Of a stretch of 64,000 bases of DNA, positions 25,307 through 37,149 are shown piece by piece. Below the pieces are notes generated by a model. The model was not told the origin of the DNA, did no database searches, and saw only the letters and a program-made list of their open reading frames with translations. The position numbers and the translations under genes were made by a program. This DNA comes from Anticarsia gemmatalis (taxonomy: Eukaryota > Arthropoda > Insecta > Lepidoptera > Erebidae): the NCBI RefSeq assembly GCF_050436995.1, contig NC_134757.1, forward strand, positions 11,792,501 through 11,856,500. Reading direction: 5' to 3'. Each line of letters starts with the position of its first letter. Position 1 is the first letter of the stretch.

Positions 25307-25322
25307 TAGACATGTCTAAACG
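25307..25322. repeat. Perfect 16 bp palindrome
   Basis: TTTAGACATGTCTAAA, 52 bases beyond the palindrome cluster. A related motif with spacer (TTAACATGTCT/AGACATGTTAA) is at 32133-32162. Confidence 0.6.
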
Positions 25323-25975
25323 TGCTATGATTACTGCCAAAACGCATCAAATAGATCACAAGCTCTTAAAACATACTAAGAAAAAGCAATGACGTGCAAA
25401 CGAGAACAGCAAATAAAAAAAATAAACTACAAAATCGAAATTAAAACACAGATGGACATTCTAGATAAACTGAATGTTACCGTTTGACTAGAAGATCGGC
25501 TACGCGCTGAATGACATTGTTACCTACAACAAAATATATATACACTGTTATTACGTCATCATAACAATATTTGAAGCCAAAGAATACAATTGAGAAGAAA
25601 GAAGAATTCACGTATGTATGGGAGTATCCGCAGAAATCTGCGGTTCTAGTTAAAATGTAGTTTTGCAAGAAGATTGGTGAACCTATTATAAAGAAGAAAG
25701 AATAAGATAATTCCGTGTTAAGCGCGAATGTAGTCATAAAACCCATGTTTATAAATACCTTAATAAAAAAAATGACAGAAATAAACTTATTTTTTTTGGA
25801 ATATTTCCTCACAATACTAATAAAACGTATTAATAAAATAATAATAATGCAGTAATTCTGCTCCATGTCAAGCTAATCAATAGAGCCGTGTAATGTTTGA
25901 AATTGTCTTACAATAGAAGTAATATGTATTAATAAATACCAGTCAAATAAACAACAAAAATGGTAGTTATTTTGA

Positions 25976-26122
25976 CGTCGGAGCCCCGGGCCCCGTTATC
26001 CGTTGGGGCCCCTCAGTTGTCACAAACGTGTGTTATCCGCACAAGTAAACGCCTAAAGGGCAAATCACCCCTTATTCTGATAGTTATTAAAGGGAGACAA
26101 ACATCTAAAAATATCTGGGGCC
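25976..26122. repeat. GGGGCCCC-rich block
   Basis: GAGCCCCGGGCCCCG, TTGGGGCCCCTCAGTTG and, about 115 bases on, CTGGGGCCCCAGTTG. The GGGGCCCC-CAGTTG motif occurs twice in direct orientation in an otherwise AT-rich region. Confidence 0.45.
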
Positions 26123-26316
26123 CCAGTTGATTATATACGAAGAACAACAGGAAAAATTAGTTGTATATTAATGTAACATTATAACACCGGTAAATTTATA
26201 TATTACAATAGTATAAATAGAAAATATAATAATTATGTATACGATTAAAAGGTAATTAAGCAATTGCGCGAAACTGCAGGTCAAAATATTGACCTAATGC
26301 GTAAACATCTATTCAT

Positions 26317-26355
26317 GATTATGCAAATCTGTCATTTACTTAGATTTGCATAATC
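26317..26355. promoter_or_regulatory. Inverted pair of POU octamers
   Basis: GATTATGCAAATCT (26317-26330) and its exact reverse complement (26342-26355), separated by 11 bases. Each contains ATGCAAAT, the octamer bound by POU-domain factors. Confidence 0.5.
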
Positions 26356-26359
26356 GGTA

Positions 26360-28240
26360 TAGTTATAATAAACTGCTTCATAATCAGATCTTTAGTAAAC
26401 GAAACAACATAAAAATTCATTTCAAACGTACTTATACATATAATCACCCCTTTCCCATAGGGGTAGCCTGAGACCAAATTCATTTCATTGTTAGTCGACG
26501 CAAACATACCCGAAAACTACGAATCGTATTACACAATTAAACATTACTTGCATCCTCACATATAACTAAACACATGTATGAACTCAGTACATTTACCCCA
26601 TACATTTAAAACCCAGACACATACATATCTACATAAATACATATACCCATAAACTTCGTATTGTTTTCGGCTTTGGCCGTCCGTGTCATTGTTGTATGAA
26701 ACTTTCAAAACGATACAGATCTTTTGTCATGTTTTTAATACTATGATCCGATTACTACAGATATAGCTATGAAATCTATTCCTTTTATATCGTGAAAATG
26801 GAGACAAGTGGATTTATTTCCGCGTATAGAGAGGTTTGGAAGAAAATAGACGATATATAGGGATTGGATCTCTACGCGATTTGAGACAGTCTATTCTAGT
26901 TTTGATATTAAAAACAGTCTTTTTTTTGTATATTTTAATTTAGCGAGTATAAATTATCATTTGAAAGTAAACTAAATTCTAGTCACGACAATCAAGTCAT
27001 AATACTAGCTTCTCTATCAAATATGTCGCTAAATATTACAATTTCAATACAACTAAACGCAATTTCTACCCGGTTCCATTTGTCCAGCGTCGAACCCTAT
27101 AGAATACCAAAAACTCTAATAACTAAATTTATATAAAGCTCTTCATAATATTCAGTTTTTATGCAGCTCATACAGCATAGTCATGAAAACGCAGTTAATT
27201 CAATACAGAAATCTGCAACAAGTTGCTGAAATAACGACCGACAATACGTATTTGTACGACTATTCATAGCTGCTTATATGGATGGGTTAAATGCATTTAA
27301 TTCCGACACATCATTTTCATATCAAGATACGCAACAGTCGCTAAAACGATTGACACCGTCGCTAAAATACCAATCAATCGATACTAAAGCCGTCTACTAG
27401 TTCTACTTATATCACACGACATGATGCAGACTCTAAAAAGATTAGCCCGACGCCATACATCTCACTCGTAGACATTATAGTGTATCTTATGTTTACGTCT
27501 CATGTCTCAACTAGCGACGAATTGCGACGATTTCGTTTGGTACTGTCGCTTTTGATATGACGCTGATTTACGATTCAAAAGTTCTAAGACTAGTTGTTTT
27601 GATCGTTTTGTGGATATTATCATATAATTCTAAATTATAAACTCCAGAATAAATTCTGCCGAATGTATATATTATCAGTTTGTTGATTGATATTGCGGTC
27701 AAATATTAACCTGGTAGGAGAATATATAAAAGCAATAGATTATAAGAATCACAAAAAGCCTTTTCCACTATGCAAACAAAATATTTGGAAATTGAAAACT
27801 GCTATTCATTTCAGAAACTTTTTATTGAAGTCACATCCTATGTAATTTATTTTTACCTTTATTCTTTATTTATTACAGGAACTGTCTCGAAATATAATAT
27901 CAAACCACCATGATTTTCCATCCACCAGACTTTGTTTAACGAACAATCTACATCCCACCATAGCCCTCATCTTTTGAACGCATGCAAATGAACCAAAATT
28001 AATCAAAGCCATTGTCCATTTGGCGTCAAACTGTAATACATACATTGTATACATATAGTATAGTTTGTATAGTTCTCATTAAGTCTGTCTGATCTCTGAC
28101 CCTGGCTATTGATATGTAAAACGCCGCCTGTTAATTGGGGAAGCTGGGGACCAATTAGTGGTGTATTGATGTGTACGTGAAATGGCACAGGTGATGATGA
28201 ATAGAAGAAAATGTAGCTGCTATTCTTCGAGGCATTTGTC
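26360..28240. other. No gene seen
   Basis: AT-rich; only short random frames. Confidence 0.45.
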
Positions 28241-28244
28241 ATAA

Positions 28245-28435
28245 TAATATAGTAAATGTACTACTGAGCGTAGAAAGTTGAAATTTGGTATGAAGGTTCC
28301 TTAGGAAGTGTAGTGTAAGTAAAATTCGGGTATCGGAAAGGATTTTTCCCGTCAAGGAAAAAAAAGGTAAAAATGGGGAAATAATTTTACATTAAATCTA
28401 AATTACGCGGACAAAGTTGCGGGAGCCTGTAGTAT
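28245..28435 (+). mobile_element. RTE-tail-like repeat, plus orientation
   Basis: GAGCGTAGAAAGTTGAAATT, GGTATGAAGGTTCCTTAGG and CGCGGACAAAGTTGCGGGAG, complementary in order to the copy at 18.4 kb. Confidence 0.5.
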
Positions 28436-28864
28436 ATAAAACTGAAAAATAATGTCAAACAATATTTTAATTTTCAATGTACAAGCTCTGTTATAGTTAC
28501 AAGTGAATTTTGTAAGTGCATACTAGTCATTATTTTATGTTATTGTTCTAGTATTATTATGCAAACCCGCAAGCAACTATATGACTAAGGTGTTTTTCAC
28601 TATACTTATTTGAACGTCCTTAGTTTAGTTATTAGTTGGTTAGAGGTCGAAATATTATTATTTTCAACTACTTATAGTTAAGTTCTTTTCAACTATAGGT
28701 TATTTATTTACTGCATTACAACCAGGTAATTTCGGCGGTACCTTATGTAACTCAACGATAGTGTAGTAAAAATGTAGAAAAATAGTTTTGTCAGAATGGT
28801 ATTCGAATGTAGGAGCATGATAGAACTAGGAAAATAAATGAAAAGGTGAGACAGTCTTAGTGTC

Positions 28865-29068
28865 AATCATTCAAGTAGCCTGATAGACCTTTGAGATGGC
28901 TTATTAACAATTATGTAAATTGACAACAAAAATGACTGACTTTTTACGTGCCCTTCTAACCATGAAGTCGCTCAATTCTAATACTATGCGGTCACCCATC
29001 TATGGGAAGACCACGCCAAGGGTTGCTTAACCCACAGATTATTTATAGACCGAGAGTGAGTGCTTATA
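28865..29068 (-). mobile_element. 5S rRNA-like SINE, diverged
   Basis: On the plus strand CGGTCACCCATCTATGG (box C complement) and GGGTTGCTTAACCC (box A complement) are retained. The body matches the family with many substitutions. Confidence 0.7.
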
Positions 29069-29359
29069 AAACATACTGAATACTTTTGTCGAACTCGTCA
29101 GGATGAAATACCCTCTCTGTAAAGCTTTATACTATGTTAGTTATATTGAGTAAAACAATTATATTAGTATGCAAATTTGTGAAACGTTGGTGGACGGCGG
29201 AAAATTGTAATTTTATCGCACAAGGTCATTTATCGTTCCGTCTAACTCTAGTACATCGTTTATTTTGTTACGTCACTCCTGGACTGGAGTTCCTTACTTG
29301 TAATATTTATGTAGTTTCAAAGTAAAAACCGCTCTTGAAAGAACTTTTCATGAAGTAAT

Positions 29360-29690
29360 CATCAGCTTAGCCTTTCTTCCAACTATGTTGGAGTCAGCTT
29401 CCAGTCTCACTAGATGCAGATGAATATCAGTATTACCTGAGTGAAACACGATACCCTTCTGTAAGACTGGTTGTCAGACTTTCAAGCTTCTGACTACTGT
29501 TAACGACTGTCAAAGATCTTTGAAATTGACAGCCGTGACCAACTGTGTAACGTACTTTATGAAACACGAAGGAACACGGTATGATGTGGTCACCCATCTA
29601 CGGTATAACCTCGGCAAGTGTAGTGTAGCTTAACCTCAGATCCATGCGGCGGTTGTCACTTAGCCACGTGGTCCTTCCACGAGTTTTTTT
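29360..29690 (-). mobile_element. Second SINE family with 5S-like head
   Basis: Plus-strand order: CCAACTATGTTGGAGTCAGC..CCAGTCTCACTAGATGCAG.., then GTGGTCACCCATCTACGG and TAGCTTAACCTCAGATC, which complement 5S box C-like and box A-like sequences. The body differs from the first 5S-like family, so this is a separate element type. The tail lies at the low coordinate. Confidence 0.55.
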
Positions 29691-30274
29691 ATGAGGTTTA
29701 CCAACTTAAAATTGTTTCAGTTTACGCAATTGTTGTTAGTATTATAATTTTGCTATGTTGTGATTTTTGATGCTATATGACGCAAATACAATAAAATACA
29801 ATTATACTGAAAGCTGAATAATGATATTTGATATATAGATGCCAAGTTTACATCCTGTATTATATTTCAATTGCGTTCAATTCAGAATGCCACGCAAGGC
29901 AAAACCCGATCATAAGCTAGAATTCTAAACGTAGGTAAAGAAAACAATTGTATATTCCATCCATTAAACGAATTCATAGCAAAAATATTCTAAAAATATA
30001 ATACTCTAAAATGTGTTGTCGACAATTCATGGATTCAAATCTCTGTTCCATTTCTAGGAACAATTAATTTCGGTTTCATCTATTTTCATGTCCATCAAAT
30101 CATAAATTATATAAAACTTCTTTTGGTAGAATCTTATTTTCTTTGCATAATATGTACCGTATTCCATGAAAACGAACCCTAAAGTTTAATTAGAAAAAAT
30201 TTCCCATGATTTTGCTCTTTTAGAAAAGCTTTCCGAGATAGGAGTATCTACATATGTAAGTACTCATCATATTA

Positions 30275-30478
30275 ATATTATAAATGCGAAAGTTTCTGAG
30301 TATGTTTGGATGTTTGTTACTGTTTCACGCAAATACTACAGAACCGATTAAGATGAAATTTGGTATGTAGTAGCTGAAGACCTCGAATAACACATAGGCT
30401 AGTTTTTATTCCGGACTTCCTGGATCGGCAATTACACGGGAAGGGTTTCCAAGTGGACGAAGTCGCGGCCTCTAGTAA
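30275..30478 (+). mobile_element. HzSINE/RTE-tail-like repeat
   Basis: AATATTATAAATGCGAAAGT, CAGAACCGATTAAGATGAAA, ATAACACATAGGCTAGTTT and GGACGAAGTCGCGGCC in order. Confidence 0.72.
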
Positions 30479-30479
30479 G

Positions 30480-32690
30480 TTATAAACTTAGGAATGCTTT
30501 CCATCAAAATTAATTACCAAGTTTTAGCATGAAAAGTGAAAAACATACGCAGATATTTTTTCGTTTATAACATTAAGTAGTAAGATTGTAGACATACATT
30601 TTTCATTAAACAAATTTCCTTGTTGAGAGTGCTTTTGAACGTGATTTAAAGATTATTTCCGCAGACTACGCCCAGTTTTATTTAGGAAATTAAACACTGA
30701 GACCATTTATGGAAAGTTACACGCCCTTGGAGCTAGATGAAATCAGCGTTTTGAATCTATCAGGAAAAAAAACTGCCTTGAAAATTATCTCTACATTATT
30801 ATACCAGAAGATGAACGCAGAGACGTACACACCCACATTTTACCCTTGATTTTTCAGTCCTATGTATAATAAGAGGCCAGTTTTTAGCCATATTTTGGGC
30901 TACTTTACTACTACTAAATATAAATTAGAAATACAAATAATTCGGGAATGAAAACGAGATACCGTAACCGGTAGACACATTTCTAGTCGCAAAAATGATC
31001 AAACTGGATGCCCAAAATTGAGTACAAGGTTCAAAGAAAAAAGTGATCACAATTTTGTCTACCCTTTAGTGCTTGATTAAGTGCAACGGGTTATACCCAC
31101 GAAATCCTCACAACCAAACCGATAGCACTCACAATGTACTAGTATTAGTGCTTCACACATATTCAACAGTGTAAAGGTCGGTGGGACGTTGCACTGTTTT
31201 TGTTCAGCACTTGCATGCACTCTGTAATGCACTTTTGATTGTATCGTTAAGTCGAATTGACGTCAAGTGTAATATATTATGCTTTTTATTATAGCTGACC
31301 CTTTGAGTTTCTTATAAACGTAGCAGAATAGCTTTACTGGTGAAAGAATTTTCCAATTTGGTGTAGTTGTTTCTTAGATAAACTAACCAAACAGTTTTAC
31401 TTTTCTGATTAATAATAGAGTTATGCAGAGTTTTAGATAATTCTGCTATATTTTTAAGGTCAGATATTGTGTTCTTTACACTAAATTATTGTAAATTAAC
31501 CATTAAGATTGATATAACAGGGCATCAAAGTTCCCTACCCGCACGTAACCATATGAACTAAGGCAAAAGTCATCACGCTTGATTTCAAAGGTAAGAGAGT
31601 TACGAATTGCTAGAAAACCAGGTAATCTGTGACAAGCTAGTTAATACATTTGAAATCTCAGTTACATTTCGTCTAGACTTCACCATCAGCACCATATTTA
31701 GCCACCTATAAAACTATTCTATTAGTTAAAAGTCCCGTCTACTCGATCAAATCTCGATCTATTCTCAGTTAAGAATAGAATACATTATGTATCTGCTTAC
31801 AGGAATCGTAAAACGTATAACAGTTCATTGTAAAAGGTCACGTGACCTTGACATTGACCTGACCTTTGATATACAAGTGGGTTATCTTTGAGTACAAGAT
31901 TTTCACATTTACAAGATGTTTGAGGAATAACTACATTTTACTTGTTCTATATAATTTAGGGAAACAGTTTTGACATAATATCAGTTTATGCCCGCGGCGA
32001 AGTGCCTTTTCCTCTCTCCCTCTCTTCCATGCTATGAATTTGGTAATTTTCCTGTTGTAGTCAATATCTTTTTTATGCCAAATATTATCATTTGATGAGA
32101 AAAAGACATTTTATTTTTAAGATTAAAAATCGTTAACATGTCTAAACTACAAGACATGTTAAAGTAGAGACAAACATAGTTATGGGAATTTGGTATTATT
32201 GAAAAGTTTGCGAAACGCTGGAAATACTATAGTTTGGTACTGTGTGAGAATGCAGATTTCGGATACTTAAAATGTCTCCTGGATCTGCAAGTTGATGTGG
32301 CTACTTTAAACTTTAACTTTAACCCAATAATAACCCAATTTTATTAGTAATTGAAATTAAGAAATTAAATGCTCTCCTAAAATAAGATTGAAAAGCCAAA
32401 TACGGAAATAAACACCCTCTATTTATATTTATAGAAGGGTTATTTTCTGTCGTCCCAGTTTCTCAACTGACCGACCTGACCCAAAACCAAAAATATGTGA
32501 CCTTGAGTCTAACATAAGAATACTCTTTAAAATACCGCGACTGTAAAACCATTTTTGGAACTGGGGTAGTTCTTTTCACAGTTAGGTAATGTGTTATTGG
32601 GTTTCTTTCGAATTGTTGTTCGAAATATATCAAAACTCTAGTTTTAATAGTCGGATAGTGACAATAGTCTGGAGTTTGCTAGCGCACGAC
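30480..32690. other. No gene seen
   Basis: AT-rich. A short SINE scrap (CAAAGTTCCCTACCCGCACG) is near 31525, and the inverted repeat TTAACATGTCT/AGACATGTTAA lies at 32133-32162. Confidence 0.45.
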
Positions 32691-32694
32691 ATAA

Positions 32695-32870
32695 AGCCAG
32701 CACTGTCCCACTGCTAGGCAAGTGTCTCCTCCCAGAATGAGGGATAGGTTAGGCCCTGAGTACAGCACTGGCCAAGTGTGGAACTTTGCATACCCCCAAA
32801 AGAACTGTGTTAAAGAACTCTCACTCGTTTCATTACGATGTTTTTCTTCACCGTTAGAGTGTTAATTGTC
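32695..32870 (-). mobile_element. SINE of the CAGCAGTGGG-tail family
   Basis: Begins with the tail complement CAGCACTGTCCCACTGCTAGG, then GGCCAAGTGTGGAACTTTGC and CTTCACCGTTAGAGTG in family order. Confidence 0.7.
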
Positions 32871-33249
32871 AAAAATTATTTAATTAACTTTGTATTACTA
32901 AAACTAAAACAAAATTGCCTAAATCTGAGCTCGAACCTTGAATAGCAACATATATCCTCTAGTTTACGAGTACAGTTTTATTTCCTACAAATAAAATGCC
33001 ATTACGGTGCTAAAACTAAATTGAGAATGGCTTTCACGTTTATCCGTACTCTGAACTAAAAGGCTCATGACCTAAATTTGATAAAAGCCTCTAGAAAGCT
33101 TGTGTGGCCATGATTTTAGTTATTATAACGAAATACCTACAGAACGCTACTATGTCGCTTTCTGTCTATGTATTATTAAAAGATTTTCCGATATTTTCCC
33201 ACTAATTTCTTCGTAGAATCCATACATCATTTTTATACCAATCATTTTG

Positions 33250-33472
33250 TTTTTGTTTTTGTTTTTTTTTTAAGACAACTCCCGCACTAAGAATTGCTCT
33301 TGTGTCGCGGGGACTTTTACAAACATACAAACAACGGACACAAAGCACAACCAGACCCGAAGCAATTATTTGTGGATCGCACAAATAATTGCTCCGTGTG
33401 GGAATCGAACCCACGACCTCCCGACGCAGTGGTATTGGCGTGGTGACCTAAACCACTGCGCCACGGAGGCAG
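33250..33472 (-). mobile_element. tRNA-derived SINE, hairpin family
   Basis: Read on the minus strand: head CTCCGTGGCGCAGTGGTTTA, B box GGTTCGATTCC, hairpin CAATTATTTGTG/CACAAATAATTG, the GGTCTGGTTGTGCTTTGTG body and a tail ending in A/T-rich repeats at the low coordinate. Confidence 0.82.
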
Positions 33473-33477
33473 TCAAT

Positions 33478-33800
33478 CATACTAATACTATAAATGCCAT
33501 TTTTTAGGATTCGATCGATGTTTGTTACTCAACCACAATAAACCTGCTAGACTGATGAAATTTCGTAACACATAGGATACTTCAATACTTAGCAATCTTT
33601 TTACTTGGACGAAGTCGCGGGCATAAGCTTGCATTATAAACGCGAATGTTAGTCTGTCTGTATGATACGTTGTTGTTACTAAACTGCTAAAACGATTTTG
33701 GCATGAAAATTCTACTTTGTAGTTTCGTATGGTTACCGGTGGAGGGTTATATCATGGAAAGGACACAAACAACGCAGGTAGGCTCACGGACATAAGCTAT
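33478..33800 (+). mobile_element. Two HzSINE/RTE-tail-like repeats head to tail
   Basis: First copy: ACTAATACTATAAATGCCA to GGACGAAGTCGCGGGCATAAG (33478-33630). Second: CATTATAAACGCGAATGTTAG to CGGACATAAGCTATAA (33632-33800), more degraded. The abutment suggests insertion at the end of an earlier copy. Confidence 0.6.
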
Positions 33801-34309
33801 AATATTTACATGTTTTTATTCAAGATAATGTAGCTTTATATCAGCGAAAGAATCGTTAAAATTAGTTCAGTAGTTTCGTTGATTACTTCCAAGTAAACTA
33901 ACTTTGCTTCAACATAATATTGATATATGTACGTTCTGACCTACAAATGAGAGTAATTTTGTTTGTTATTTGGTATATGAGCCTACTATAGTTAAGCAAA
34001 TTACTCTAACCGAGGTCGAGGTCACGGTCACAATATAACTTATATTTCGACAGAAATTCCGCATTAAGAATAACTTTTGCGCTACGAAAGACATAACAAA
34101 TGTACAAATTTTTGATACAAATAATTTACTGCGAAACTGAAAACACTACAGGCTAGTTTCATAGCTTCTGGATAACTCTTGAATAAACGATAAACAAAAT
34201 GGAAAACATGACGATCCTTACAATCTTCCCTTGTTTCATTCACATCCATAAATATTGACATGAAGGACGGCCGGTTTCAAGAATTACGCACTTAAAGTAT
34301 CAACAAATA

Positions 34310-34450
34310 TATACATATGTATGTACATAATATGATGCCTTTTTCCCACAGAGGTGGGCAGAGACCAAAAAGCACCACTTGGAACGATCCTTACAAACTT
34401 CCCTTGCCTCTTACCCATACATACAATGACATACATCTTGTCATACAGGA
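34310..34450 (-). repeat. Repeat family with GTGGGCAGAGACC
   Basis: CAGAGGTGGGCAGAGACCAA, ACCACTTGGAACGATCCTTA and a CATACATAC stretch. Plus-strand relatives are at 45605-45665, 48490-48600 and inside 35640-35715. It is frequent in lepidopteran genomes; class not assigned. Confidence 0.5.
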
Positions 34451-35559
34451 CAACAAACGTATGCAGAAAAACTCTCAATATTCTACTTGATAAGCTATCT
34501 ACTACGTATCCAAAAGTTATGAAATCAGACATAAATTAGTTCGTGTTTTAAAATAAGGTTGGATATACAATAGGTATAATTATTTCTAGAACACACAAAG
34601 AACCGTCTCGAATAGAATATGGTGGGTAAATATGTTTTAGTGCCGAGTGAATTAGTTCGCTAGGTCAAGGCGAAAGGTATTATCGGTGTTTATCTATAGC
34701 TTTATACTAATATACTATGATATTATGTACATTGTTTATGTAGATAGGTGTATAGTATATTATAAATTTATTCGTAAATAGTTCTACAGTGACTTGACTG
34801 CCTCTAAGATTATAATAGCTCATTAGCTCGGCTTTATAACCTATAGCACTCAGGAATAATGAAGCTACATGTAAGTGAAAGAATTTTCAAAATCGGTTCA
34901 GTTGTTTCTGAGATTACCCCCTACATACAAATTTACATTTTTTTTGGTTTAGTTGTTCAAAAGAAGTTATGCGCGTACATATATTTCGGTGATTAATTTT
35001 TATTTATTTAAATTTCTCTATAATATCCCGGAGGTTAGTTACTTGTCCAGTTATTTTAATAGATTCGCCTCCCATGTAAGGACGAACATTGTAAATGGCT
35101 AAACATGGTTGTATCTCAAACACCTCTGCACCTTCGGGTATAACGGGCGTGATATTGTATGTATTGCGCAAAATATAGTTTTACTCTGAAAGGTCAAGGT
35201 GAAATAATAATATTGTATTTCAAGCTGTCAACATTACTTTAGTTTCTAATTACTAATTTCATATAAACAGCAAAGATTGCAGAACGTGAATAAAGAAGTA
35301 CAAGTTCGCAGAAATTGTAGATAGTGGCGTTATTTGATCTCTGCCCACCGTTGTAAAGTAGGGAACAAATTGTAATTTTACGACTATAGTTTTTAGACGT
35401 TAACAGTCACATGGTTATGTTCATTTTGTGTATTTTATAGAACAATATTTATAGAACAATATATTACGTTAAATTAGCTTTTCATAAAATCTGGTTCCTT
35501 AACACTGCTCGCGCCCCTCAAAATAGAGGCAACAAAGGATCATTACATACAATTCTACT

Positions 35560-35800
35560 AATATTATAAATGATAAAGTTTGTAAGATTTCGAAAAAAAG
35601 ACTGGATGGATTTTAATTTGTACACTGAAGTATGAAGTAGGAAGCAAACGAGGGTTGTCGTACCAACTAGCATTTTTTGGTCTCTGCCTACCTCTATGGG
35701 AAGAAGGCGTGATTTGTAGTATGATAGCTTATAGCCTGGACTAACACATAGGAAACTTTTTATCATGGAGAAAGAACAAAGTCGCGAGTCCAAGCTAGTT
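35560..35800 (+). mobile_element. HzSINE/RTE-tail-like repeat interrupted by another repeat
   Basis: AATATTATAAATGATAAAG and GCCTGGACTAACACATAGG to AAAGTCGCGAGTCC frame the copy. TTTTTGGTCTCTGCCTACC (about 35675) is from a different family inserted within it. Confidence 0.55.
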
Positions 35801-35992
35801 TTATAAAACGGTATATTTTCCTTGTCTAGCAGTTACATCATCTTCAACAATAAGTTTTGGTACATAGTACTTGTATTGTCTAGATCGGTACAACATTTAC
35901 AACGTTTTTTGCATATCAATACAATGAATACTAAATATGTCTGCTGTTTAGTTTTTGTATTAGTTTTGGGAAGAATATATTTTATTTATTTA

Positions 35993-36106
35993 TGGTTAGT
36001 AAAGTCCCCACCCGCATTTGGACAGTGTGGACTCAAGGCCTAACCCAATCCTCATTCCGGGAGGAACCCCTTGCTTAGCAGTGGTACAGCAATAGGTAAA
36101 ATTATT
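35993..36106 (+). mobile_element. SINE fragment of the CAGCAGTGGG-tail family
   Basis: AAGTCCCCACCCGCATTTGG to TTAGCAGTGGTACAGCAATAGG. Only the 3' half is present, directly abutting a 5S-like SINE. Confidence 0.6.
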
Positions 36107-36109
36107 ATA

Positions 36110-36295
36110 AGTTGTCAAATTAATGTCATGGTTGTTCAAGCTACCCGAAAACTACGAACGACTGTTATTAAAAATGACAACCGGGATCAATTTTTATCCT
36201 TCAAAGCATGTAAGTATACTCTCAGCTCAATAGCATCTAGCGATCACCTATCTATGAATGTACCGCGGCCAATACCTATTGCTTACCAGTGTAGT
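36110..36295 (-). mobile_element. 5S rRNA-like SINE, old copy
   Basis: Degraded minus-strand copy: ATGGTTGTTCAAGCTACCCG, then CGGGATCA..TTTTTATCC, then GATCACCTATCTATGAATG in family order. Confidence 0.55.
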
Positions 36296-36699
36296 GTCTG
36301 AATATAATTATTAGTTCACAAGATGAATCAGTTTAACGAACTAACCACCAAAAATTCACCAAACTATACTTTGGCCAGTTTGGTGGAAGGCACTTCAAGA
36401 GGACAATAATGTCAAAACATCAACAATGATAAGTAAAACATATAGTTAGTAGTAGAAAGAATGTATCTTCTATTATTTTGTCCTTAACATGAATCGTGTT
36501 TCATTATTTTTACTTTCTCGTCGCATAAGAACAAAGCAATCCTCACTTTCATAACTTTCAGTTAAAAGCAGAAGCTGACGAAACAAGCATAATCCACATC
36601 TTCACAAACTCATATTTTCATTCTCAATCCTTAAATCTGTGCAAATCTCTTCATAGCACTCCAAGACGTTCATTCATAGTAAAACGAAATGATGTAAGA

Positions 36700-36792
36700 G
36701 TTCAATGAACCTACATTGTCGGGATTTGAACCCGTGACCTCCATCACAGCTCAGTAATCACGACGGCTGAGACACAGCGGTTTAGTGTCGAC
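36700..36792 (-). repeat. tRNA-like SINE head
   Basis: CGGGATTTGAACCCGTGACC complements a T-arm with B box, followed by GGCTGAGACACAGCGG, complementing a D-arm region. Not a functional tRNA: no full cloverleaf can be folded. Confidence 0.4.
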
Positions 36793-36954
36793 TCGTATTG
36801 TGGTTAAATAAGGATTGGATCTACTTGGCTTTAAAATAAAGGTCATTGGAGGTCATATTTGGAATAAGGCAACAGTTTGGCATAGAAACGTATGAATATA
36901 TCAGTTTCTGTATAAATGTGTGGTGTATAGTTTGTTGTTTTGTAGTTTGTATGT

Positions 36955-37145
36955 GTCGGCTAATCAAAAAGTCACGAGTTCGATACTCGAGTCAGGAAAA
37001 GTCCTGATGAGATTTTTCACGTTCTCTTGAAATGTTCTCTATAAGTAGCCCAGAGTAAGGTAACGTGCCTATTAAATAGGCAATGGTCCTGCCATTAGTC
37101 ACACATAGGGTGAAAAAGATTTTCCCGAATACAGTTGAAACTTAT
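36955..37145 (+). mobile_element. SINE of the ACGTTAGCAATCTCC family, plus orientation
   Basis: T-arm-like GAGTTCGATACTCGAGTC is followed by TAGCCCAGAGTAAGGTAACG and TGGTCCTGCCATTAGTCAC, matching the complement of the minus-strand copies. Confidence 0.5.
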
Positions 37146-37149
37146 AAAC

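Noticed and set aside
25477..25866. 129-codon minus-strand frame rich in I, F and Y, resembling a membrane protein
   Set aside because: Hydrophobicity is expected from AT-rich DNA. No chemoreceptor motif or splice context was found, so it is not called.
33390..33470. Possible tRNA gene
   Set aside because: Has A- and B-box-like sequence but is fused to SINE body and lacks a complete cloverleaf.
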